Below are positions 20,071-27,970 of a stretch of 52,896 bases of DNA, piece after piece. The DNA is taken from contig CALATF010000069.1 in NCBI GenBank assembly GCA_937891595.1, positions 1 through 52,896 of the forward strand, read 5' to 3'. Within the stretch, counting starts at the first letter, position 1. Each line of letters starts with the position of its first letter. A program made the translations under genes and the position numbers. This DNA is from an uncultured Clostridia bacterium (GTDB lineage: Bacteria > Bacillota > Clostridia > Christensenellales > UBA1242). The notes under the pieces were generated by a model. It searched no databases and was not told the DNA's origin. It was given only the letters and a program-made list of their open reading frames with translations.

Positions 20071-20639
20071 AATTTAGTAATCTCCCTATATAGATTTTTC
20101 CAGCTTGTAGCGAAAGGTAAATTATCTTTTTCTTTTCTATTATATTTGGTAAACATAAGCATACAATTAATACCATTTGCTACCATTTTTTTACACTGGC
20201 TAGCTCGGTCATCAACCATAATATCAACTTTATGTTTTTTACATTCGTTTGTTTTATCTGGTGAATTTGATAAAATAAGTTTTGTGTAGTTTATATTGTT
20301 CTTTTTAAGCCAGTTAAGTGTAGTTTGTTGTGGATTTTGGTAATGCGGATATGCCCTGTGTGAAATTAGGATTAGTTTGTGACCGTCCTGTAAAAGCTTA
20401 TCCATATATTTTTTACAATTATATCGTGGCTTTAAATCATTTGCTATGCGTTCCATTTGTTTATTATAAAACTCGTCTATTTCTTCCTGTGACCAGTCAA
20501 ACATTCCATGATTTATATGTCTTGCATTTTTATTTATAATACCAGTATTTCTTTTGTTTTTATCTTCTAACAAAAACTCTTTTAATATAGTTTTATCAAA
20601 AGCAGTTATAACGTTATCTATATCTAATCCTATATTCAT
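20052..20639 (-). CDS. 5'(3')-deoxyribonucleotidase-like HAD hydrolase (NT5C-like)
   Basis: This 195-aa protein opens with GLDIDNVITAFD, the DxD nucleophile motif of HAD phosphatases (residues 4-15). A later LILISHRAYPHY segment carries the second HAD motif Ser, and VDIMVDDRASQC gives the acidic motif IV. Size and layout match the cytosolic 5'-nucleotidase type C / deoxynucleotidase group, which removes phosphate from (d)NMPs. As first gene of the operon, with a nucleoside hydrolase next, it would supply nucleosides for base release, an inferred two-step pathway. The start has a GAGGA site five to six bases upstream. Confidence 0.75.
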   Translation of the reverse strand: MNIGLDIDNVITAFDKTILKEFLLEDKNKRNTGIINKNARHINHGMFDWSQEEIDEFYNKQMERIANDLKPRYNCKKYMDKLLQDGHKLILISHRAYPHYQNPQQTTLNWLKKNNINYTKLILSNSPDKTNECKKHKVDIMVDDRASQCKKMVANGINCMLMFTKYNRKEKDNLPFATSWKNLYREITKLCKKEI

Positions 20640-20874
20640 AAATTCCTCTGATAATTAAATATAACATATATTTTTTACTTTTGTATTATAAATTGAAAAA
20701 GTTTTTATTAATTTAAATTTGAAACATTTACAAATACAATTTTTTACTACTTCAAAAGATAACGCCATTAATTGTTTTTTATAAAAAATTATTTAATTTT
20801 TAAATTACATATAATAATATAAAACGATTAGAATTTTATTTTTTTGGTTAAAACGCCTAAAAAATCGCTATCTA

Positions 20875-20903
20875 TTGACACTTTTGCTTTTGCGGTTTAT
20901 AAT
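20875..20903 (+). promoter_or_regulatory. Consensus sigma-A promoter of the GLUG gene
   Basis: TTGACA (20875-20880) and TATAAT (20898-20903) are both perfect and are separated by exactly 17 bases. The start codon at 20929 is preceded by GGAGG (20920-20924). By sequence it is the strongest promoter in the window. Confidence 0.92.
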
Positions 20904-20928
20904 ATGGTAAACAATAATTGGAGGTCTT

Positions 20929-23900
20929 ATGAAAAGATTTTTAATGTTTTTGGTTATCGCTATTGCAGTAGTAAGCTTAGGATTAACTATTTATTACTTT
21001 TCAGCAGATAACGAAGTTATTTATATTAAAAGTTCATACATAGTAATTCAAAAGGGCGGATATATTGATAATGACGATTTACTAGATTTTAAGAACAAAA
21101 GCGAATATACCACTTTAAATTATGGTATTGAACAAAAAGAAAATGAAGACGCAAGCAAAAATGTTTTAGCTTATAAAGATGGCTATTATTTAGCTATGAA
21201 TGGTGGCGAAAGCAAAATTGTTATTACAACAAACAATATAAACTATTCAAAATTAGTTATTGACGTTTTAGTATGTGACGGCTCTGAAGAATACCCTTAC
21301 ATTATTAAAACAGAGCAAGATTTAAAAAGAATAGGTAAAGATGGTGATGAATTTACATCTGATAATAGTTATAAACTTGGTAATAACATTGAATTAACAG
21401 AACCTTGGACCCCTATTCCTGAATTTAGCGGAACATTTGATGGTAACTATTTTACTATTAAAAATATGACTATTACACAAGACTCTGTTAACAACCCACA
21501 ACCAAGTGGTGGCAATGAAGTTGCTACAGCTCCAAAATATAGCTTATTAAACAATTCTGTAGAAACTAACGTGGGCTTTATATCAATATTAAGAGGAACA
21601 ATCCAAAACCTTTTCCTAACAGATGTTAATATTGATGTTACAGAAGAATATGTAGGTGCTTTTGCTGGTACTAACTATGGAACAATTAAAACAAGTGAAG
21701 TAACAGGAACAAGCGTAATTAAAAATGCATTATCTAACCACTCTTTCGTAGGCGGTATTGCTGGAAGAAACTTATTTACAACAAAGAAAGCTGTTATTGA
21801 CAGATGCGGTTACGAAGGAACGATTACAGTTACAGGTTCATCACAAACTGCTGGTGGAATTGTAGGACAAAACTTAAGTGGAAAAATTAGTGAAAGCTAT
21901 TTTAGAGGATATGTTAACAATGGCGGTGACAATCACTTTGGTGGTTTAGTTGGTGTTAACTCTGGCGCAAAAGATGCAACAGCTGATATATATGATAGTT
22001 ACTTCTACCTAAAAGGTATTAATAACACAACTAATTTTCAAAAAATTTATGGTATTGCATACGATAATACAAATGCTTCAAAAGACACATATAACATGGT
22101 TACAGGTTGCTACTATGGTGGTGAATTTGAAGAATCTCAAGTTAATGCTTTAGGTGCTGAAGGTGCAGAATTAAAATCAAAATCTAATGGATATTTAACA
22201 AAAGAAGATTTTGCTACAAACGAAAAGAAATTTGTTACATCTGTTTCAAAAACAACAAGATACTGGAACTTTAATGGAGTTTGGGATTTACCTAATAAAG
22301 CGTCATATCCTATCTTAAACGTTTACTCTTCAGTAGGTTCAACTTACTTAATAGAAATTTCAGAAATTTTAACAGATAAACATATTACAAATGCTCAAGA
22401 ACTTTACGATGCTTTATGTGATCAAGATGTTAACGCTGAATATGAAATTACAGCAGATATTAAATGCGGTAAAGCTGATAGCGGTTTTGAATGGGGAGAT
22501 AAAGACCATCCTATTCCAGCAGTATTTAATGGCAAATTATACAATACAATGAATACTTCTGGTGAAGAAGCTGTTCCTTGGGTAATTTCTGGTTTGGTAA
22601 TTAACAATACAACAAATAATGGTTATGTAGGTCTTGTTCAAACATTAGGTTCTTCAGCAGTTATCAATGGTGTTGTAATTGATGGTGTTACTATTAAAGG
22701 AAATGATGCTGCTTATGTTGGTGTTCTTGCAGGATATAATCAAGGTGCTAATATAAATAATGTTACTATTGCAAATGTAGACGCAAATATTAATGGCTTA
22801 TGCTTTGGTACTTTCTTTGGATATTCTGAAGATTACGAAGGACATGGGATTAAAGATGTTATAGCTAAATTTGTAGATACAACAGACGGATATTTCTACT
22901 ATGCTGGTGGTTTAGTTGGTGTAAACCATTCAGTAATTACAGCTACTAGAGAAATTTACAACCACATAACTAATGTTAACTTTACAGCTAACTTTGTTGG
23001 TGGTGTAGTTGGTTCAAACTCTGGTAAAATTAGTTACACAACTGCTTTTGGTGTTACATTTAATAGAAATCATAACAATGCAAAAGATACCCCATTATTT
23101 AACGGAGACTATGGCGTATATGTTGGTGGTATAGTTGGTATTAACGAATACTCCGGTTCAGGTAAAATTCAACGTGGTACTATTAATAGTGTATATTCAA
23201 ACTTAATAGTAAATACTGAATCTGGTTCAAAATATTATTTATACATAGGCGGTATTGCTGGATATAATGGAAGCACTATTTCAGTAGCATATGTTACTAA
23301 ATCAACTGTAACAATACCAAGTGCCAAAAACTCTTATGTAGGCGGTATAGTTGGTTATAACTATGGCAAAATTTCAAATAGTGTTGTAGATGATGAATGT
23401 TCAATAGTAACTGGTATTTCAAATTCTGTAGGAACTTCAAAAGATGGAAACAAGCACTTATTGAATATTGATAACTGCAGTATTGTGGGTGGTATAGTTG
23501 GTTTTGATGCTAAAACAACAAGTTCAACTTATTCTATCTATCAATGTGCAAGTTATATGAATAATATTCAAGGTTATTATGCTGGCGGACTTTGTGGTAT
23601 AACTTATGGAATTATAGAAAGAAGTTATTGTGGTTATTCAACAAAAACTAATGGCGGAGTAAAAATTACAGGTTTCTTTGCTGGTGGTTTAGCTGGTGTA
23701 ATTGCTAATGGATTAATTAATCAATGTTATGTTTTTGCTAATATTAACAATGTTAAAACAAATGGAACATATAAAAACATTACTTCTGTAGTAAATATGG
23801 ATGTTAGCGCTTCTGCTGGTTTAACAGTATTTATTATAGGTAAAAATACAGTTGTTCAAAATTGTTATGCAGTAACAACTTTCAGTGGGGCAGGAGCTGC

Positions 23901-24162
23901 TTCTTATGCTACAACTGCTGATTTAGATGGATATTATTCTCATGGAACATTAAAAAATTGTGCATATCAAAATAATGGTTCAAAAACAAGTTTGTCTGGC
24001 GCTAAAAAAATTAGTGAAGCAAACTTTAAAGGAAATGATAGCTTTAGTTCATTATTCAAAGCTTTAGGTGGTTCAGAAGGTTGGACAGATATTCAAGGTA
24101 AATATCCAACTATTGAACAAGTAAACGTAGATTTTCCTTCCGATTTACCTATTTATCACTAA
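20929..24162 (+). CDS. GLUG-repeat surface protein with N-terminal signal-anchor
   Basis: This 1,077-aa protein begins with a basic start and a hydrophobic helix (residues about 4-25), then YFSADNEV; it can act as a signal peptide or uncleaved anchor. Residues 30-115 look like a small beta domain. From C116 a 'DGSEEYPYIIKTEQDLKRIG' region starts the GLUG part typical of bacterial surface proteins. At least 13 GLUG motifs follow (GGIAGRN, GGIVGQN, GGLVGVN, GGVVGSN, GGIVGYNYG and so on), expected to build a beta-solenoid. A second entry module with ITNAQELYDAL lies near residue 485. No C-terminal anchor or LPXTG is present. GLUG proteins are found in adhesins and protease-linked surface proteins; binding function is inferred. 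It has its own consensus promoter and terminator, so it is monocistronic. Confidence 0.88.
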   Translation: MKRFLMFLVIAIAVVSLGLTIYYFSADNEVIYIKSSYIVIQKGGYIDNDDLLDFKNKSEYTTLNYGIEQKENEDASKNVLAYKDGYYLAMNGGESKIVITTNNINYSKLVIDVLVCDGSEEYPYIIKTEQDLKRIGKDGDEFTSDNSYKLGNNIELTEPWTPIPEFSGTFDGNYFTIKNMTITQDSVNNPQPSGGNEVATAPKYSLLNNSVETNVGFISILRGTIQNLFLTDVNIDVTEEYVGAFAGTNYGTIKTSEVTGTSVIKNALSNHSFVGGIAGRNLFTTKKAVIDRCGYEGTITVTGSSQTAGGIVGQNLSGKISESYFRGYVNNGGDNHFGGLVGVNSGAKDATADIYDSYFYLKGINNTTNFQKIYGIAYDNTNASKDTYNMVTGCYYGGEFEESQVNALGAEGAELKSKSNGYLTKEDFATNEKKFVTSVSKTTRYWNFNGVWDLPNKASYPILNVYSSVGSTYLIEISEILTDKHITNAQELYDALCDQDVNAEYEITADIKCGKADSGFEWGDKDHPIPAVFNGKLYNTMNTSGEEAVPWVISGLVINNTTNNGYVGLVQTLGSSAVINGVVIDGVTIKGNDAAYVGVLAGYNQGANINNVTIANVDANINGLCFGTFFGYSEDYEGHGIKDVIAKFVDTTDGYFYYAGGLVGVNHSVITATREIYNHITNVNFTANFVGGVVGSNSGKISYTTAFGVTFNRNHNNAKDTPLFNGDYGVYVGGIVGINEYSGSGKIQRGTINSVYSNLIVNTESGSKYYLYIGGIAGYNGSTISVAYVTKSTVTIPSAKNSYVGGIVGYNYGKISNSVVDDECSIVTGISNSVGTSKDGNKHLLNIDNCSIVGGIVGFDAKTTSSTYSIYQCASYMNNIQGYYAGGLCGITYGIIERSYCGYSTKTNGGVKITGFFAGGLAGVIANGLINQCYVFANINNVKTNGTYKNITSVVNMDVSASAGLTVFIIGKNTVVQNCYAVTTFSGAGAASYATTADLDGYYSHGTLKNCAYQNNGSKTSLSGAKKISEANFKGNDSFSSLFKALGGSEGWTDIQGKYPTIEQVNVDFPSDLPIYH

Positions 24163-24170
24163 GAATTAAA

Positions 24171-24199
24171 AAAGAATGCTAATATTAGCATTCTTTTTT
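24171..24199 (+). terminator. Intrinsic terminator after the GLUG gene
   Basis: Bases 24171-24196 form a perfect 26-base palindrome (AAAGAATGCTAAT and its complement), followed by more T. It begins 9 bases after the stop codon. Confidence 0.88.
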
Positions 24200-24225
24200 G
24201 TTATTTTAAATAAGTGTTATATAAT

Positions 24226-24260
24226 AAAAACTTTTGAGATGTTGTCTCAAAAGTTTTTTT
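24226..24260. terminator. Second, bidirectional terminator between the GLUG gene and spoVG
   Basis: A 14-bp perfect stem (24226-24239 with 24245-24258) has loop TGTTG and A/T runs on both sides. It lies 84 bases beyond the spoVG stop on the minus strand, so it most likely ends spoVG and backs up the GLUG terminator. Confidence 0.8.
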
Positions 24261-24341
24261 GTTTTTATTATTTAGCGATAAAAAACTAATAATACTTTAG
24301 GCATTACTTTTATAGCTAAAATTTATTTTAAATTATATTTA

Positions 24342-24611
24342 TTATTCAGCTTCTTTTTGTGCTTTTTCGAATTCAGCTAAAATAGCAGCTCTAATTTCTT
24401 CTCTTGTTTCTGTGTTAAGAGGGTGAACAATGTCCTTATATTCTCCGTCCAAAGTTTTTCTGCTAGGCATTGCGATAAAATAGCCTTGATTGCCTTCGAT
24501 AACTTTGATATCATGAACAACAAAGCATTCGTCAATAGTAATTGAAGCTACTGCTTTTAATTTGTTGTCATCTTTTTTAATAATTCTTACGCGTACATCT
24601 GAAATTTTCAA
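24342..24611 (-). CDS. spoVG: Septation/sporulation regulator SpoVG
   Basis: The core matches SpoVG almost word for word: DVRVRIIKKDDNKLKAVASI, then CFVVHDIKVIEG, FIAMPSRK and an ETREEI segment. SpoVG is a small RNA/DNA-binding protein affecting asymmetric septation, capsule and virulence genes in Firmicutes. I chose the TTG at 24611: it gives an N-terminus (M)KISDVRVR like known SpoVG proteins and has GGAAGG nine bases upstream. A GTG at 24641 in the same frame would add ten residues (MANKKGRYKT) not typical for the family. The predicted length is 89 aa, against about 85-97 usual. It is divergent from murC. A TATAAT (complement of 24672-24677) lies upstream with a weak -35 in a T-rich region. 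Confidence 0.93.
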   Translation of the reverse strand: MKISDVRVRIIKKDDNKLKAVASITIDECFVVHDIKVIEGNQGYFIAMPSRKTLDGEYKDIVHPLNTETREEIRAAILAEFEKAQKEAE

Positions 24612-24738
24612 AGTTTTATACCTTCCTTTTTTGTTTGCCACTAAAATAATCTGGCTATGACTAAATTTTATATTATACTAAAAAAAAATGCAAACAAATA
24701 TATAAACTTTTGTTTTAATTTTTTCATATAAAATTATT

Positions 24739-26124
24739 ATGAAACTAAATTTAAGAAATTATAACAAAATATTTTTTGTGGGCATAGGTGGAATTAGCAT
24801 GAGTGCCTTAGCCTTACTATTAAAGGGACACAAAAAAGATATAGTTGGTAGCGACCTAACTAAAACTAAAATAACTAAAAATTTAAAAGACAAGGGTATA
24901 AAGGTTTTTTACAAACATAAGGCTAGCAACATTAAGGGATGTAATCTAGTTGTATTTTCGGGTGCTGTTCCTAGTAAAAATCCTGAAATTATAAAAGCAA
25001 AAGAATTAGGTATTCCAGTTATTGAAAGGTCGCAATTATTATATATAATTTCAAAAGAATATAAAAATGTTATAGCAATATCTGGTACACATGGTAAAAC
25101 AACAACAACGGCTATGATTGCGTATATTTTTATGATTTGTGGACTGAAGCCTACTGTTCATGTTGGTGGGGAATTTGAATCTATTAGCGGAAATATTATG
25201 CTAGGTGAAAAAGATTATTTTATTACTGAAGCTTGCGAATTTAGGGATAGCTTTTTAAAGCTAAGGCCAACGGTATCTATTATTAACAATGTAGAGTTAG
25301 AACATTTAGACTATTTTAAAAACTTTGAAAACGAGGTTAAATCTTTTAATAAGTTTGCTAGTTTTACTAAAAAAGTTTGTTTTATAAATGGAAAATACAA
25401 AAGTTTAATTAAAAACAAAAACAATTTAGTGACTTATGGCTATTCAAATGCAAATAATTTATATGCAAGAAATATACATAAGGGTTGTGATTGCAAATAT
25501 GTTTTTGATTGCTATAAAGGCAAAACTTACATAGGTAATTTTAAGCTAAATGTTTATGGAAAGCATAATATAGAAAATGCATTAGGCGCAATCTCAGTAT
25601 GTTTGGAATATGGAATAGATTACAACGTAATTTATCTTGGGCTTAAAACTTTTAATAATGTTCATAGGCGGTTTGAGGTTGTTGGAACTTTTAAAGACTG
25701 CTTAATGATTCATGATTATGCTCATCATCCAACCGAAATCTTAAACACTATAAAAACATGCAAAGAGGTTTTTAAAAAGAAAGTTGTTTGTGTTTTTCAG
25801 CCCCACACATATTCTAGAACAAAAACTTTATTAGATAATTTTAGTAAATGTTTTGACGGATTAGATTGTTTATTTTTACTAAAAACTTATTCCGCAAGGG
25901 AAAAGTTTGAATATCTTGGAAGTGCAGATTATCTTAAAGATAGTATTCTTAAAAGCAACCCTTCGTTTTTAGTTAGAGGAGCATATTCAAAAAAAGAATT
26001 TATTAAAAAAATGAAAAAAGAAAAATTGAGCGATTGTGTTTTATTGTTTTTGGGAGCAGGGGATATAGAAAAACTACCTAATAAATTAGCTAAGAAAAGA
26101 GATATGTTTATTAATTGTAAATAG
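24739..26124 (+). CDS. murC: UDP-N-acetylmuramate--L-alanine ligase
   Basis: MurC adds L-Ala to UDP-MurNAc, the first amino acid of the peptidoglycan stem, in the cytoplasm using ATP. The 461 aa match the usual length. Visible marks are the N-terminal FVGIGGISMSALA (residues 13-25), the ATP loop GTHGKTTTT (116-124), a VELEHLDYF segment, the central-domain NIENALGAI, and the C-terminal domain with YAHHPTEI and FQPHTYSRT. The start has no visible Shine-Dalgarno sequence. A TATAAA lies at 24727-24732, only six bases before the ATG, so a leaderless or nearly leaderless message is possible. The rest of the mur/fts cluster is not here. Confidence 0.95.
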   Translation: MKLNLRNYNKIFFVGIGGISMSALALLLKGHKKDIVGSDLTKTKITKNLKDKGIKVFYKHKASNIKGCNLVVFSGAVPSKNPEIIKAKELGIPVIERSQLLYIISKEYKNVIAISGTHGKTTTTAMIAYIFMICGLKPTVHVGGEFESISGNIMLGEKDYFITEACEFRDSFLKLRPTVSIINNVELEHLDYFKNFENEVKSFNKFASFTKKVCFINGKYKSLIKNKNNLVTYGYSNANNLYARNIHKGCDCKYVFDCYKGKTYIGNFKLNVYGKHNIENALGAISVCLEYGIDYNVIYLGLKTFNNVHRRFEVVGTFKDCLMIHDYAHHPTEILNTIKTCKEVFKKKVVCVFQPHTYSRTKTLLDNFSKCFDGLDCLFLLKTYSAREKFEYLGSADYLKDSILKSNPSFLVRGAYSKKEFIKKMKKEKLSDCVLLFLGAGDIEKLPNKLAKKRDMFINCK

Positions 26125-26197
26125 AAAATTTAAATTATTTTTTTAGATAATATTAAGTTTGTAACCCAAAAATATTAAAGTAAAATTTAATTATAAA

Positions 26198-26235
26198 TAA
26201 AAAAAAGAACGTCTTTATGTTAAAAACGTTCTTTT
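26198..26235 (-). terminator. Terminator for rpmE
   Basis: The arms AAAAGAACGT (26203-26212) and ACGTTCTTTT (26226-26235) enclose a 13-base loop. On the minus strand the stem is followed by a long T run. It lies 12 bases past the rpmE stop and may also end murC from the other side. Confidence 0.75.
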
Positions 26236-26246
26236 AATTTTTTAAA

Positions 26247-26453
26247 TTAGTCTAATTTATATTTCTTTTGGAATTTTTCAACTTTACCGCTAGCATCAAC
26301 TATTTTTTGTTTACCTGTGAAAAATGGGTGACATTTGTTGCAAATATCAATTTTAATAACTTCACCAGGTTTTGTTGATTTTGTTGTAAACTTTTCGCCA
26401 CAAGCGCATTCTACTTGAACTTCATGGTAATTTGGTTGGATGTCTTTATTCAT
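26247..26453 (-). CDS. rpmE: 50S ribosomal protein L31
   Basis: This 68-aa protein has the L31 pattern: a basic start, H-E-V-Q-V-E-C-A-C-G (C16 and C18), D-I-C-N-K-C-H-P-F (C38 and C41) and FFTGKQK. The four Cys make it the zinc-binding (C+) form; the other form is used under zinc starvation. It is a component of the large ribosomal subunit. The ATG has AGGAGG upstream (minus strand of about 26460-26465), and a near-consensus promoter sits 73 bases before the start. It is transcribed alone. Confidence 0.95.
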   Translation of the reverse strand: MNKDIQPNYHEVQVECACGEKFTTKSTKPGEVIKIDICNKCHPFFTGKQKIVDASGKVEKFQKKYKLD

Positions 26454-26525
26454 TGTATATCCTCCTGCATAGTTTAAGTGTATTGAAATAAAAATTCAAA
26501 ACGGACTTTTTAATCTCTGTTTCAA

Positions 26526-26554
26526 AGTATAAAACAAAATTGTTGTTAAGTCAA
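26526..26554 (-). promoter_or_regulatory. Promoter of rpmE
   Basis: On the minus strand, TTGACT (complement of 26549-26554) and TATACT (complement of 26526-26531) are separated by 17 bases. Both elements match five of six consensus bases. Confidence 0.8.
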
Positions 26555-26639
26555 TGTTTTTTTTAAGATAAAAATGTAAATAATGCATAAATATATTAAA
26601 AATCTATTAGCATTTAAGCAATGTACATTTTTATTTTGT

Positions 26640-26669
26640 TTGACTTTAAAATAATTACTAATATATAAT
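26640..26669 (+). promoter_or_regulatory. Promoter of the SHOCT-like membrane protein gene
   Basis: TTGACT (26640-26645) and a perfect TATAAT (26664-26669) are 18 bases apart, 29 bases before the ATG. It is divergent from the rpmE promoter. Confidence 0.75.
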
Positions 26670-26698
26670 AATATATATTTTAAGTGTTGGGAGTGTTT

Positions 26699-27907
26699 AT
26701 GAAAAAAGGTGCAACATTAACATCTGGTATTTTAACAATAATATTGTTTACAATTTTGTTGTTTGTTTCTATTTTCGAAGTGGCTAATGTTTTTAAAATT
26801 ACTTTTATTCAGGAGATTTTTGAAAACTACGCAGAACTTAATTATGTTATAACTATTGTTTCTTCATTGTTTATTACTTTTCCACTTGCTTTAGTAGAAA
26901 CTATATTTAATTTACAAATACCTGAATTGTATAGTCAAATAATAGTTGTTGTTTTTGCAGTATTTTCTTTATTAATGATTATTTGGGGCATAAAAGAAAT
27001 TTTTATTTCTAAAAAAGAAGATGTAAATTTTGCAAAATGTAAAAAAACATGTGGTTTCATGATGTTTACAAAATTTATGTTTTTTGCTTTCTTGGGTGCT
27101 TCTTTAGCTTTATATTTTGTACTAGACGAATATAAATTATTATGGGATACTAATTTTGCATTACTTAAAGAAATTACAGAAATAGATTTCACCATGTATT
27201 TTATAATAGGGTTGGCAGTATTAGCTTTATATGCTTTAATCATTTTCTTATTACCTACAATTAACTTTGCAGTTGCATATAAACAAGCAAAGAAAGATGG
27301 TATTCTAGATATTGAAAGTACTTCTGGTGAAGACAACTCAGGCATACAATCATATGACGGCGGTGAGCAAGCATACGCTCCACAATCAACTATGCAAGCA
27401 AATATGCCACCTATTCCTGGATATCAACCTCAATATAATACACAACCTCAACAAGTTGCACAACCACAACCTCAAATAGTAGAACAACCTGTTAACAATG
27501 TTCAACAACAACCTGTTGCGCAACCAGTTGCTCAGCCAGTAGAACAACCTGTTATACAACAACCACAAGCAGTTAACACTCAACCTGTAAATAATGTTCA
27601 GCCACAAGCTCCTGTTAATCAACCAAAACCTGCACCACAACCACAAGCTCCTGCTAAACCAAAGCCTGTTTTTGCTACTAGCGAGCCTCAACCAAGTGTT
27701 CAAGCTCAATTTAATCCACAAATTCAAGCAGAAGAAGCATTAAGGGCTTCCTCAATTACTCCTGGTCAAAATGGTGTTCCTTTAAATATTACACAAAAAG
27801 GTATTGAAGGACTTGAGAGATTAGAAAGATTAAGAGCCGGCGGTATGCTTACTGAAGAAAATTATCAAGCTATGCGTCAAAAAATATTTACAACAGATAT
27901 TGCTTAA
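26699..27907 (+). CDS. Membrane protein with Pro/Gln-rich linker and SHOCT-like C-terminus
   Basis: I start this 402-aa protein at ATG 26699 (MKKGATLTSG), with GGGAG five bases upstream. A TTG 15 bases earlier in frame overlaps that site and is unlikely. Four hydrophobic helices occupy about residues 6-30, 45-62, 78-96 and 115-195 (the last region holds more than one segment). About 120 residues of PQ, QP and PV repeats follow (27365-27725). The end, LERLERLRAGGMLTEENYQAMRQKIF, resembles a SHOCT domain, a short helical pair found at the C-terminus of many membrane proteins and thought to mediate oligomerisation. The true function is unknown. It has its own promoter and terminator. Confidence 0.8.
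   Translation: MKKGATLTSGILTIILFTILLFVSIFEVANVFKITFIQEIFENYAELNYVITIVSSLFITFPLALVETIFNLQIPELYSQIIVVVFAVFSLLMIIWGIKEIFISKKEDVNFAKCKKTCGFMMFTKFMFFAFLGASLALYFVLDEYKLLWDTNFALLKEITEIDFTMYFIIGLAVLALYALIIFLLPTINFAVAYKQAKKDGILDIESTSGEDNSGIQSYDGGEQAYAPQSTMQANMPPIPGYQPQYNTQPQQVAQPQPQIVEQPVNNVQQQPVAQPVAQPVEQPVIQQPQAVNTQPVNNVQPQAPVNQPKPAPQPQAPAKPKPVFATSEPQPSVQAQFNPQIQAEEALRASSITPGQNGVPLNITQKGIEGLERLERLRAGGMLTEENYQAMRQKIFTTDIA
27365..27725 (+). repeat. Pro/Gln-rich low-complexity linker
   Basis: The CCA/CCT and CAA codons alternate to give repeated QP, PQ, PVAQPV and PVNNVQ units. VNNVQ occurs twice or more in almost the same words, so the tract is a likely site of length variation between strains. Confidence 0.75.
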
Positions 27908-27914
27908 TAAAGTT

Positions 27915-27950
27915 AAAGACATCATGGTTTAAAGCTTATGATGTCTTTTT
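27915..27950 (+). terminator. Intrinsic terminator after the SHOCT-like gene
   Basis: An 11-bp stem AAAGACATCAT / ATGATGTCTTT (27915-27925, 27938-27948) is followed by T. The next gene's ribosome binding site begins within 10 bases. Confidence 0.8.
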
Positions 27951-27970
27951 AGATAAAAGGAGTTTAAGTT

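Noticed and set aside
20640..20874. Small RNA or extra gene in the 289-base divergent gap
   Set aside because: Only AT-rich sequence and the GLUG promoter were found; no stable hairpin with T run and no frame with a ribosome site.
26684..26698. Upstream TTG start for the SHOCT-like gene
   Set aside because: It overlaps the GGGAG ribosome site that fits the ATG at 26699.
26935..27345. 136-aa minus-strand frame
   Set aside because: Antisense to hydrophobic helices of a well-supported gene; no promoter or ribosome site.
27386..27727. 113-aa minus-strand frame rich in Leu, Trp, Arg and Asn
   Set aside because: It is the antisense shadow of the Pro/Gln codon tract of the membrane protein gene and has no ribosome site.
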